A stretch of DNA of 64,000 nt from Bacteroidota bacterium (GTDB lineage Bacteria > Bacteroidota > Bacteroidia > Flavobacteriales_D > Crocinitomicaceae), in assembly GCA_030148165.1 (NCBI GenBank), contig JASBTZ010000003.1, forward strand, positions 1,302,001 to 1,366,000. Reading direction: 5' to 3'. Position numbers and translations under genes: made by a program. A model generated the notes under the pieces. That model had not been told where the DNA came from and did no database searches. It saw only the letters and a list, made by a program, of their open reading frames with translations. Positions 53,708 through 62,479 of this stretch are shown piece by piece. Numbering within the stretch: the first letter of the stretch is position 1; every line of letters starts with the position of its first letter.

Positions 53708-56700
53708 ATGGAAATGAAAAATCTAAAGCTACGCGGAATCTTATTTGTTTTGATTATTACAATAAGTTCAATATGTAATTCTCAAGTGGATACCAACGGT
53801 ATCTGGGTGACCATCAACCAACCAAAAGATATCCCAACCATGGTTGAAGGTAAACTTCGTTCAACTAACAATGACATTCAACAATTAATCAATGACTTTA
53901 ATATTATCGAGGTTGAGCAAGCTGTACCTGCATCTCGACGGGAGTCATTACTCAAAGTATATGAATTTCAATGCATCTGCGATCAGGATAAATTTTTAGA
54001 AGCAGCGGCTTTAACACGAGGATTAATAAACCCTGAGCGCGCACCAGAATATGAATTGCTAATGACTCCAAACGACTATAGCATTGCATTTTCAAATGAC
54101 TATGCACTTAATCTTATTAATGCACAGACAGCATGGGACTATACAGTAGGTGATACCAATATTATTTTAGGAATTTCGGACGGAGGTTACTATGAAAACC
54201 ATGAAGAGCTTGTCAACGAATACGTCTCAGTTTACAATTACCCAAACGCCCCAGCACAATATAAAAATCATGGCACGGCAGTAGCGACTGCTGCAGCCGG
54301 AGGTACAGACAATGGCGTTGGGAAAAGTTCGATAGGTAATCAATGTAAATTAGCTCTAACCACTATGAATTATAATAAATTGCTTACACTTTCAAACAAT
54401 GGTGCAAGAGTGGTAAATGCAAGTTGGGCAGGAAGTTGCTGGTATAGTCAGTATATCCAAAATATTATTGATGAAATATATGATAACGGAACCATTATTG
54501 TAGCCGCAGCAGGAAACGGTGGAACTTGTGGTGGGGCTATGAACAAAGTTTATCCCGCATCTTTTAACCACGTCATTGCAGTTTCCAGCATTGGACCTAA
54601 TGATAATCACGAACGAACAATTGGAAATCCAGCAACTACACATCAACATAATGATTCTGTTGATATTTGTGCACCTGGCTACGACGTGCCATTGGCTGTT
54701 GCACCTGGCTGGTATCTTATTGGTAACGGAACTTCATTCGCCGCACCTATCGTGACAGGTACAATAGGACTAATGCTATCGTTGAGACCTTGTTTGACAT
54801 TTGAAGAAGTAGAAGCTATCCTAAAAGCAACTGCCGTTAAAATAGACAGTCTAAATCCAAACTATGCAGGTTTGCTGGGTGCGGGCAGACTTGATGCAGG
54901 GGCGGCATTGGCCTACGTCGCTTCAATTCCACAATTGAATGTCGAAATTGGACCCCAGCAAGCCGCAGTTTGTAGCAATTCAGTAACGACTTTAACCGCT
55001 ACTCCATCCAATGGTACAGGACCCTATCAGTTCTCCTGGAGTTCAACCGCGGATTCAACGATAAATGGAATTTCTACACAGTCAATTGATGTCACAGTAC
55101 CCGGAGATTATTTTGTCGCAGTCACCGACTCCAAAGGCTGCATGTACGCATATGATACAATACAAGTGGTCGATTACTCCAATGATGCTTTAGTAAGTGC
55201 TGGTCAGGATATGACCATTTGTTCGGACCCGGTACCTGCTGTTCAATTAACTGGTTCGGCCCCCATCACTGGATCAGCAATCTGGACAAATTATACCGGT
55301 ACATTCAATACTAATGAGAGCGACACAATCGCCATTTACACACCAAGTCAAAGTGAAATTCAAGCAGGCCAAGCTGAGCTATGGTTAGTTTCACAGAACA
55401 ACTTAAACTGCCCGGCTGATACGGACTACATAATTATCAATTTAACAACATTTGATGCTAGCATCACTTCTGTAAACAAAAATGTTACTTGTAATGGTAT
55501 GGCCGATGGATTAATTGATTTAACGGTAACAGGAAGTTATGCTCCATTTTCTTTCAATTGGTCAAACGCCTCAAGTTCTGAAGATTTAGATAATTTAGGT
55601 CCAGGTTCATATAATGTTGTTGTAACAGATTCAGTGGGATGTACTGCTTCGTATACTACTTCAATAATAGAACCAGATCCGCTGGTGGTGTCTGACACCG
55701 TTATTTCAATTTTCAATGGAAATAACGTAAGTTGCTATAATAGCGAAGATGGGTCAATCGATATTAACGTGATAGGAGGAACTGCTCCATATCAATATAT
55801 CTGGTCTAGCTCGAATACGTATCTGACAACCAATAATACACAAGATTTAAGTTTAATACCGGCAGGTCAGTACAAAGTAATTGTTACCGATTCAAACGGG
55901 TGTACTCTTGAAGAAACATATGATTTAACTCAACCATCTGAGTTGAATGTAATTCTTTCTTCTACTCTCTATCCTTCTGGAAATAACATTTCATGCAACG
56001 GATTCTCTGATGGGGCTATTGATTTGGAAATTACCGGAGGCACACAAAACTATTCTTATAATTGGACGACTTTAAACGGTTCCGGCCTTGTGTCAATAAA
56101 TGAGGATCAACAAGGTTTATCAGGTGGTTTGTATAGCGTTGCTGTCACAGATGCAAATGGATGCACAATTTCTGATTCAATAGTGCTTACAGAGCCTGAC
56201 TCTCTAGAAGTATTAAATAGCGTATCCATATTTAACTCAGGTAACAATATTTCATGTACTGGACTTGATGATGGAACAATCGATGTAACTGTAAATGGAG
56301 GGTCTTCCGGATACGCATACCTCTGGACAACGCTTGACGGGAGTGGACTAAATAATGGAAATGAAGATCAGACAGGCTTGTCAGCCGGGACATACAATTT
56401 GACAGTTGAAGATATAAACGGCTGCATGACTTCAACTGTAATTACGCTGACTGAACCTGACTCCCTTATCGTAAATATCAATGTTTTGTCTGATTATTAT
56501 GGTAATGCGGTAAGCTGCACAGGAAATAAAGATGGGGAAATCGAAGCAAGTGTAATAGGTGGTAGTCCTGGTTACACCATTAATTGGTCGTCAAATCAAG
56601 GAATAAATGGCTACACGCTCACAAATCTGGGAGAAGGAACTTACACAATAAACGTTACTGATACGAATGGATGCGTAAACTCAGCTTTCGTTACACTGGA

Positions 56701-57505
56701 AGGTAATCCATTACCAAATGCTAATCCTGATGCTCCTATAAGTGTTTGCGAAGGGGAACCTATTACGATTAATTCAAACGGCAACTCTTCAGAGTCATGT
56801 CTTTGGCAACTCAATAACGGCATGTTATTGAATGACTGCGGACCAAGTACTTTTTATATTCAAAGCCCTGGCTGTTACGATGCAACTTTAATCGTTACCA
56901 ACGAGTTTCAATGTGCTGATACTCTGACTATTGAAGATTATATCTGCGTCATAGCTAATCCTGTAGCACAGTTCAATTATATTAATAATGAGGTGACCAT
57001 ATTAAACCCTGAGGTTGAATTTATCAATGAATCAGTTGGTGCCGTAACATACGAATGGAATTTTGGAGATAACGCTACAAGTTCGGATTTAAATCCAATT
57101 CATCTATTTCCGGAAGAAGCCGGAATCTACCAAGTAACGTTAACTGCATTCAATGAACAGGGATGCGAAAATACGACTCAATTAGATGTAAATATTCTCG
57201 ATGAGTTGCTATTCTATGTACCGAACAGCTTTACGCCAAATGGAGATGAATACAACAATAGCTTTAAGCCTGTCTTTGGATCTGGCTTCGACCATGAGAA
57301 TTATCAACTCATGATTTACAATCGATGGGGGCAAGTCGTTTTTGAATCAAGTAATTTAAACGTTGGTTGGGATGGCACAACACAGAATGGTGATCCGGCT
57401 CAAGATGGAACATACACGTGGAGCATGAAACTTCAAGCTAGCACAAATACGGTCGAGCGGGGCAAGCCAGAAATGTATCACGGCCATGTAAGTATAATTA
57501 GATAA
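53708..57505 (+). CDS. Subtilisin-like (S8) protease fused to SprB-repeat adhesin, T9SS type B
   Basis: This 1265-residue protein has a signal peptide (RGILFVLIITISSICNSQ), a subtilase domain at about 130-390 with a complete triad, Asp158 (GISDGG), His188 (HGTAVATAA) and Ser343 (GTSFAAPIVTG), and an oxyanion Asn in AAGNGG. SprB-like repeats, about 90 residues each, then run through residues 400-1060, followed by a PKD domain (YEWNFGDNATSSDLNP) and the type B sorting domain (VPNSFTPNGDEYNN). The C-terminal 850 residues are paralogous to the adhesin at 25946. The frame is open from 53585, but the signal peptide favours the ATG at 53708 or 53714. Confidence 0.9.
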   Translation: MEMKNLKLRGILFVLIITISSICNSQVDTNGIWVTINQPKDIPTMVEGKLRSTNNDIQQLINDFNIIEVEQAVPASRRESLLKVYEFQCICDQDKFLEAAALTRGLINPERAPEYELLMTPNDYSIAFSNDYALNLINAQTAWDYTVGDTNIILGISDGGYYENHEELVNEYVSVYNYPNAPAQYKNHGTAVATAAAGGTDNGVGKSSIGNQCKLALTTMNYNKLLTLSNNGARVVNASWAGSCWYSQYIQNIIDEIYDNGTIIVAAAGNGGTCGGAMNKVYPASFNHVIAVSSIGPNDNHERTIGNPATTHQHNDSVDICAPGYDVPLAVAPGWYLIGNGTSFAAPIVTGTIGLMLSLRPCLTFEEVEAILKATAVKIDSLNPNYAGLLGAGRLDAGAALAYVASIPQLNVEIGPQQAAVCSNSVTTLTATPSNGTGPYQFSWSSTADSTINGISTQSIDVTVPGDYFVAVTDSKGCMYAYDTIQVVDYSNDALVSAGQDMTICSDPVPAVQLTGSAPITGSAIWTNYTGTFNTNESDTIAIYTPSQSEIQAGQAELWLVSQNNLNCPADTDYIIINLTTFDASITSVNKNVTCNGMADGLIDLTVTGSYAPFSFNWSNASSSEDLDNLGPGSYNVVVTDSVGCTASYTTSIIEPDPLVVSDTVISIFNGNNVSCYNSEDGSIDINVIGGTAPYQYIWSSSNTYLTTNNTQDLSLIPAGQYKVIVTDSNGCTLEETYDLTQPSELNVILSSTLYPSGNNISCNGFSDGAIDLEITGGTQNYSYNWTTLNGSGLVSINEDQQGLSGGLYSVAVTDANGCTISDSIVLTEPDSLEVLNSVSIFNSGNNISCTGLDDGTIDVTVNGGSSGYAYLWTTLDGSGLNNGNEDQTGLSAGTYNLTVEDINGCMTSTVITLTEPDSLIVNINVLSDYYGNAVSCTGNKDGEIEASVIGGSPGYTINWSSNQGINGYTLTNLGEGTYTINVTDTNGCVNSAFVTLEGNPLPNANPDAPISVCEGEPITINSNGNSSESCLWQLNNGMLLNDCGPSTFYIQSPGCYDATLIVTNEFQCADTLTIEDYICVIANPVAQFNYINNEVTILNPEVEFINESVGAVTYEWNFGDNATSSDLNPIHLFPEEAGIYQVTLTAFNEQGCENTTQLDVNILDELLFYVPNSFTPNGDEYNNSFKPVFGSGFDHENYQLMIYNRWGQVVFESSNLNVGWDGTTQNGDPAQDGTYTWSMKLQASTNTVERGKPEMYHGHVSIIR

Positions 57506-57796
57506 TCATTTAACGGATATTAAGTGTCATCGATAATTGATTGACCCTTAATATGTAAGAAATGGAAATAGAACATTAAAACGAACAAAAGTGCTATCTG
57601 TTTGGAAGATGAAAGTAAACGCTGGGAAATATCTGTAGCTACCATCTTAAGCCCTGAGTTATCTTAGCACATAGTACGAAGCTTAGTTTTAACAAAGCCT
57701 GGATTGAACCCATGTAGCTTGTTGTAAATACACATCAAAACTGGTTCAAAAACTTCATAACCAGCTGGTTGGATGGGTGATATCCAGGTTTTCTAT

Positions 57797-58546
57797 TTAT
57801 GTCTTCAGTATTCTCATTAACTCCTCCTTCTTACGTACTGAAACAGGTACAATAGAACCATCCGACATTAGCAGCTGCCCCCCTTTTCCTCTAAGATATT
57901 TATCTGCATAATTTATGTTTACAATTGATGACTTGTGTACCTTGATAAAGTTGTTGGCCATTAAAATATCTTCAAACTCCTTCATAGATTTTGACACTAG
58001 AATCGTCTTTCCTGAATTTAAGTGAAAATGGCAGTACGCTCTGTCTGCCTGACATTTAATAATGTCATCAAAAGGTACTAATATCAACCCTTCTTCATTT
58101 GGCAAAGCAAGTTTATTAAACCCTTTAAACTCCTGTTGATTAGACACAGTTCCCTGACTTTTTTCAAGCAGTTTTTTTCTCTTTTCGAGACGCATACGAA
58201 CAACTTCCAGTAGATGTGTATGATCAAAAGGTTTGAGTATATAGTCATCCGCGCCTAGACTCATTCCCTGTCGAATGTCTTGAGGTTCAACTTTGGCGGT
58301 TAAAAATAAAAATGGAGGAACTACTTCATCTTTCATTCTTTGATTAATTGCACCTAACAATTCAAACCCATCGAGCTCAGGCATACTGACATCACAAATG
58401 ACTAAATCTGGTTTTTCGTTCATGATTGATTCATATCCTTCTTTCCCATTAGATGCCAGTTCAACCTGGTAACCAGCCAAATTGAAAATTTCACCAAGAG
58501 ATTCTCTGATATTCATCTCATCCTCAACTATTAGTATTTTTTCCAT
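57797..58546 (-). CDS. LytTR-type response regulator
   Basis: This 249-residue protein has a receiver with phospho-acceptor Asp52 (LVICDVSMPELDG), a switch Thr in FLFLTAKVEP and Lys in YILKPFDH, followed by a LytTR DNA-binding domain at about 150-249 (IKCQADRAYCHFHL, FIKVHKSSIVNI, VPVSVRKKEELM). Such regulators bind direct repeats about 21 bases apart. It begins 1 base after the stop of the PAS kinase gene and is its partner. The direct repeats with 21-base spacing elsewhere in the window are candidate targets. Confidence 0.95.
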   Translation of the reverse strand: MEKILIVEDEMNIRESLGEIFNLAGYQVELASNGKEGYESIMNEKPDLVICDVSMPELDGFELLGAINQRMKDEVVPPFLFLTAKVEPQDIRQGMSLGADDYILKPFDHTHLLEVVRMRLEKRKKLLEKSQGTVSNQQEFKGFNKLALPNEEGLILVPFDDIIKCQADRAYCHFHLNSGKTILVSKSMKEFEDILMANNFIKVHKSSIVNINYADKYLRGKGGQLLMSDGSIVPVSVRKKEELMRILKT

Positions 58547-58547
58547 T

Positions 58548-60905
58548 TTAATTGTTTTTAAATGTTATCATTATTTCTGTGCCAGATCCTTCCTCACTCT
58601 CGACTTCAACTTCTCCACCAATAAGTTCAATATACTCTTTGGCAATAGATGTGCCCAGTCCCGTCCCGGTAATATCCCGGGCATTCGCCGCCCGATAAAA
58701 CGGGACAAATAAATGAGGAAGAGCATCATTGGGTATTCCAATCCCCTGATCTTTTACGGCGATTTTAACTTTATGTTTGTTAAAAGCTAGTTTCACTTTC
58801 GTTGTTGAGTTTTGCGGTGAATACTTTAACGCATTGGAAATGAAGTTTGACAAGGCATGTTCAAATAGTTTTGAATCAATTTTTACATCAATTGGTTTTC
58901 CTTTAATCTCCGTTACAAGCTTTTTATCGGTGTTTAAATCTGCAAAGCTCTTTGTAATGTTGTTGCATAACTCTACTATATCGGTTTCCTCAAAGCGTAC
59001 TTTAATATTACCCGCATTTATTTTTCCAAGAATAAGAACTTCATTCATTAAATCCGTCATTCCTTCGATCTGATCTTTAACTCTATCGTATACTCTCTCA
59101 AATACTGGCTTGAAACTATCACCCATGTTCTCCTTCTGCATATCTAATATGCCCATACTACTTTGTATTACGGATAGTGGAGTTCTAAATTGATGAGAAG
59201 CCATTGAAACAAACCTGGACTTAAGCTCCCCTAATTCTTTTTCCTTCTTCAGAGAAACTGCTAATTCCTTTTGAGCATTTTCTAATTCCTCTGTTCTTTC
59301 TGCCACCATATGCTCGAGAGCTTTCGTAAAAGCCTCCTTAATTTTCATCGCTTGTAAATCCGCCTTCTTTCTCTCACTAATATCCATAATGATGCTCATA
59401 ACACCTATGAATTCTCCATTCGAGTTATAATCTGGTTGGGAAGATATATTTGTCCATAATTCAGAACCTGATTTTGTAATAAATTTAGTCTCAAATTGCC
59501 CACTTTGGCCATGCTTTCGGTAGTTCATCTTTTTCCTCAGTCTTTTGCCAGTAGCTTCATCATGTAGAAAATCATAGCAAATCTTACCAACTAACTCAGA
59601 TTCACTATACCCTAACATCTTACAGAGCCCTGGGTTAACCGATTTTATTCGCCCAATTGGATCTACGTGCAAAATGCCTTCGGACATCCCTTCAAAAATT
59701 CCTCTAAATCTTTTCTCACTTTCTTTTAATAATTCCTTATCACGAATTTCCTCGGTCATATCGCGAATTATAAGAATAAGGCTTTGAACAGTTCCTTTAT
59801 CACCAATAACTGGTCCTACGTACGTACCAAGAGTAATTGGATTTTCTACATCATGTGTTCTTGTCGTAACAAAATAACTGGATTTACCTGATTTGAATAC
59901 CTCACTCAGTTTCTTTCTTGTGAAGCTTTTGTCCTTTGGGTATATATGACTAAATGCACTAGAGCCAATAATATCTTTTCTTTCCAGACCAAAAAGATTC
60001 TTATTGATATATTCTATTTCAAAGTTCTTTCCAATTTTTAAAATCACATTTGGTGCATTTTCAGTGAGCGACTTAAACTCACTTTCACTTTTACGTAGTT
60101 TTTTCTCTGTTTGAATTCTCTCTGTAATATTGGAGTGTGCAATGACTGCGCCTTTAGTATCAATTCGTGGCGTAACACGCATGGTATACCACTTCTCTTG
60201 TTGCAAATTATTGCACTGATAATCATGATAAAAATATTTGTATTCTCCCTCAATGACTTTTATAATCGCATCATGCACATATTCCAGTTCAGAATTGGAT
60301 TCCATTTTTATCTTTAAAATTTCTTCCAGATAATTTTCTCCTCTAGATATGGATTGTAAATTCTTCTCCGTGTGGATGTTTACATACTTATCCCATACTT
60401 GATTTGTCTCAACTATCAATCCGTTTTTGTCAAGCACCGCAATATGTGTACTTAGCGCATTAAGCACAGAGGCGCGAAATTCGTTTGACTCTCGTATTTC
60501 ATCTTCCTTCCGTTTAACCAGCGCTCGATCATCAATTTCTTTTAATGCTCGTAAAATTGCTATTGATAACTTTTTCAAGTTACTCTTCAATACATAATCA
60601 GTAGCACCTGTCTTCAATAATTCAACTACCTCTTCTTCACCAATTGAATCTGATAGATAAATGACTGGGGAGTCCTTAAGGCTTCCTCTAACCAATTTCA
60701 AACTTTCCAGCCCTACTAAACCTGGAACAGCATAATCTGCTATAATTAAACCGTATTTCTTGCTCTTCAGATGATTCAATAAAGTCTTCTTCTTAGAAAC
60801 ATAAGTCACCTTAGCGTTGGGCATCACTTTTTCAATCTCACGACGAACACGATCTGCGTCGCTCAGATTGTCTGTAATGTGTAGGATTTCAATTTCTCTT
60901 CTCAT
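58548..60905 (-). CDS. Receiver-PAS-PAS-PAS sensor histidine kinase
   Basis: This 785-residue soluble protein has an N-terminal receiver-like domain (residues 1-120; LIIADYAVPGLVGLE, with YVLKSNL). Three PAS domains follow at about 145-270, 275-395 and 400-525, with ERIQTEKKLRKSE-type and DISERKKADLQ links. HisKA holds VSMASHQFRTPLSVI near 567, and the ATPase domain has NFISNALKYSP, DQGIGIPNDALPH and GTGLGTSIA. It has no membrane segment. The receiver at the N-terminus may be an input from another kinase. It forms an operon with the LytTR regulator. Confidence 0.94.
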   Translation of the reverse strand: MRREIEILHITDNLSDADRVRREIEKVMPNAKVTYVSKKKTLLNHLKSKKYGLIIADYAVPGLVGLESLKLVRGSLKDSPVIYLSDSIGEEEVVELLKTGATDYVLKSNLKKLSIAILRALKEIDDRALVKRKEDEIRESNEFRASVLNALSTHIAVLDKNGLIVETNQVWDKYVNIHTEKNLQSISRGENYLEEILKIKMESNSELEYVHDAIIKVIEGEYKYFYHDYQCNNLQQEKWYTMRVTPRIDTKGAVIAHSNITERIQTEKKLRKSESEFKSLTENAPNVILKIGKNFEIEYINKNLFGLERKDIIGSSAFSHIYPKDKSFTRKKLSEVFKSGKSSYFVTTRTHDVENPITLGTYVGPVIGDKGTVQSLILIIRDMTEEIRDKELLKESEKRFRGIFEGMSEGILHVDPIGRIKSVNPGLCKMLGYSESELVGKICYDFLHDEATGKRLRKKMNYRKHGQSGQFETKFITKSGSELWTNISSQPDYNSNGEFIGVMSIIMDISERKKADLQAMKIKEAFTKALEHMVAERTEELENAQKELAVSLKKEKELGELKSRFVSMASHQFRTPLSVIQSSMGILDMQKENMGDSFKPVFERVYDRVKDQIEGMTDLMNEVLILGKINAGNIKVRFEETDIVELCNNITKSFADLNTDKKLVTEIKGKPIDVKIDSKLFEHALSNFISNALKYSPQNSTTKVKLAFNKHKVKIAVKDQGIGIPNDALPHLFVPFYRAANARDITGTGLGTSIAKEYIELIGGEVEVESEEGSGTEIMITFKNN

Positions 60906-61512
60906 AATTTATTGCGATAATTAAATCACACTAATACCAACGACATTATTTCAATAGGTGCCTGAATTTAAAGGTAGGTTGTTTTCGTCTAATAAAAGCG
61001 TTTAATAGTTAATAGTCTCGATTCTTACAAAGAATAACTGACAGAAAAGTAAACAAATAAATCTTCATCTATTTAAATCAATCTGTATTCCGTGTAAACT
61101 CTATTAATATAAGGACTTTAGTTTAATTTATTTTGTACGATTTACTTCCATTTTTAAACCTAAATTATATTTTGATCGAAGGCATATTTAATATGAAAAC
61201 TTAAAGTAGGAGATTGTTCATCTAGGTGTTTTTACCTATGCCGAATGGTACTGGAGTTAGAACGTACTTACTTTAATTACTTAATTGAATACTAATAATC
61301 AGATTTTCACTTGATATTCAATTATTTGCTGATTTTAGACTTGGCTGGCTCCTTTAAGCACAAGGTATCAAAGTTAAAATTCGAAAGTTTTTAGCATTGT
61401 TCGTTGACAAGTGCAGTTTGATCAAGTCTACTATTATAATGAACATTTAGGTGATTATACGTATTGTCTTTGTAATTAAACCGTTGTAGCTTTATCCCTA
61501 AGACGTACCAAT
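60906..61512. other. Intergenic region without a recognised gene
   Basis: These 607 bases are AT-rich and lie between divergent genes. I see no frame worth calling, no tRNA, no strong terminator and no repeat. It must contain the promoters of the kinase gene and of the gene at 61513. Confidence 0.4.
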
Positions 61513-62061
61513 GTGTTCGAGCATCTCTCAGATGCTGAAGTTTACCGGCTCATTGAAAAAAGACGAAAAACTGATGCTATGGAAGAATTCTACAATTTTA
61601 CGTTGAACAAAGAAACCAGAACAAAAAGGTTCAGGCTTGAATATCCTTATCTTACTATTAAAATCGTTGATCTTTCAATTAGCATGAAAAAAGGTAAAGA
61701 GCTAAATAGTATGCTGGATGAACTATCAGAATTAGCGCTTGAAGTGTGCGCTTCTAACTCAAAAACTTCATTGAAAAACATCACAAGTTTACCACTAGGA
61801 ATGATCATAAAACAAACCACTTTAGATAACGGATCTGCCCTCGAATTTCCAAAGGAGAATTTCCTGTCAGAGGATTTGAAATTTCCGAATTACGACTGTG
61901 TTACTATTTCAATTTCTGAAGATAACCTCGTTAATGAGAATTATAATCTCGTATTTAAATGCGAGTTTGATAAAATTCTGGATAGTGATGATACCTACGA
62001 ACAAGAATCCTTAGACAATATATTCTATGATGCTTCTCTAAACAAACCTTCGAGAGCATAG
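61513..62061 (+). CDS. Hypothetical cytoplasmic protein
   Basis: This 182-residue protein begins with GTG at 61513 (an overlapping ATG at 61511 is out of frame). The N-terminus is helical and charged (DAEVYRLIEKRRKTDAMEEF), and the middle has a leucine-rich helix (ELNSMLDELSELALEV). There is no signal peptide, membrane segment or recognised motif. It might start at the ATG at 61579. Its last 37 bases overlap the end of the convergent receiver gene. Confidence 0.6.
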   Translation: MFEHLSDAEVYRLIEKRRKTDAMEEFYNFTLNKETRTKRFRLEYPYLTIKIVDLSISMKKGKELNSMLDELSELALEVCASNSKTSLKNITSLPLGMIIKQTTLDNGSALEFPKENFLSEDLKFPNYDCVTISISEDNLVNENYNLVFKCEFDKILDSDDTYEQESLDNIFYDASLNKPSRA

Positions 62062-62390
62062 TGATTATACGGTCGCTTTAAACAATAATGAATACCAACA
62101 GATCGCACTACGGTAGATAGAACTCGATCATCACTGAAGTGAGTCAACAAAACCGTTACGATATTTTGCCATTTCTGACGTACTGTATTCAGAAATTCGA
62201 CCCCTGTAACCTGTTCTAACATATGATCACTCACAACGATATCTATTTGTTCCTTTTCAAGAATTGCTTCAGCTTCAAACTCGCTTGACGCCAGGAAAAT
62301 TGAAAATTCAAATTTATATCTCATCTGAAACAATTTGCGGTTGTTTTTGTCTTTATCGACATACAATATATTAAGCCTCTTTTTTTTCAT
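62025..62390 (-). CDS. Receiver-only response regulator
   Basis: This 121-residue protein is a receiver with Asp55 (IVVSDHMLEQVTG), a switch Thr in VLLTHFSDD and a Lys in CLKRPYNH. The acidic pocket is VDKDK, with a Lys between the acids, an unusual variation. The ATG at 62390 is preferred over the frame opening at 62459, which crosses a terminator. It has no output domain and no kinase beside it. Confidence 0.85.
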   Translation of the reverse strand: MKKKRLNILYVDKDKNNRKLFQMRYKFEFSIFLASSEFEAEAILEKEQIDIVVSDHMLEQVTGVEFLNTVRQKWQNIVTVLLTHFSDDRVLSTVVRSVGIHYCLKRPYNHYALEGLFREAS

Positions 62391-62416
62391 TAGATACACC
62401 ATAATTATTCTTATAA

Positions 62417-62441
62417 AAAGGCACGCTAACCGCGTGCCTTT
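62417..62441 (-). terminator. Terminator after the M36 protease gene
   Basis: AAAGGCACGC (62417-62426) and GCGTGCCTTT (62432-62441) pair perfectly over 10 bases around TAACC. On the minus strand the hairpin is followed by TT and an AT-rich tail. It lies 38 bases after the protease stop codon at 62480. Confidence 0.85.
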
Positions 62442-62479
62442 GACGCTAATCAAACTCAAACTAACCGCTTAAGTATTTG

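Noticed and set aside
57517-57554. Imperfect hairpin after the subtilisin-adhesin gene
   Set aside because: The stem is interrupted, AT-rich and has no T tract, so I did not call it a terminator.
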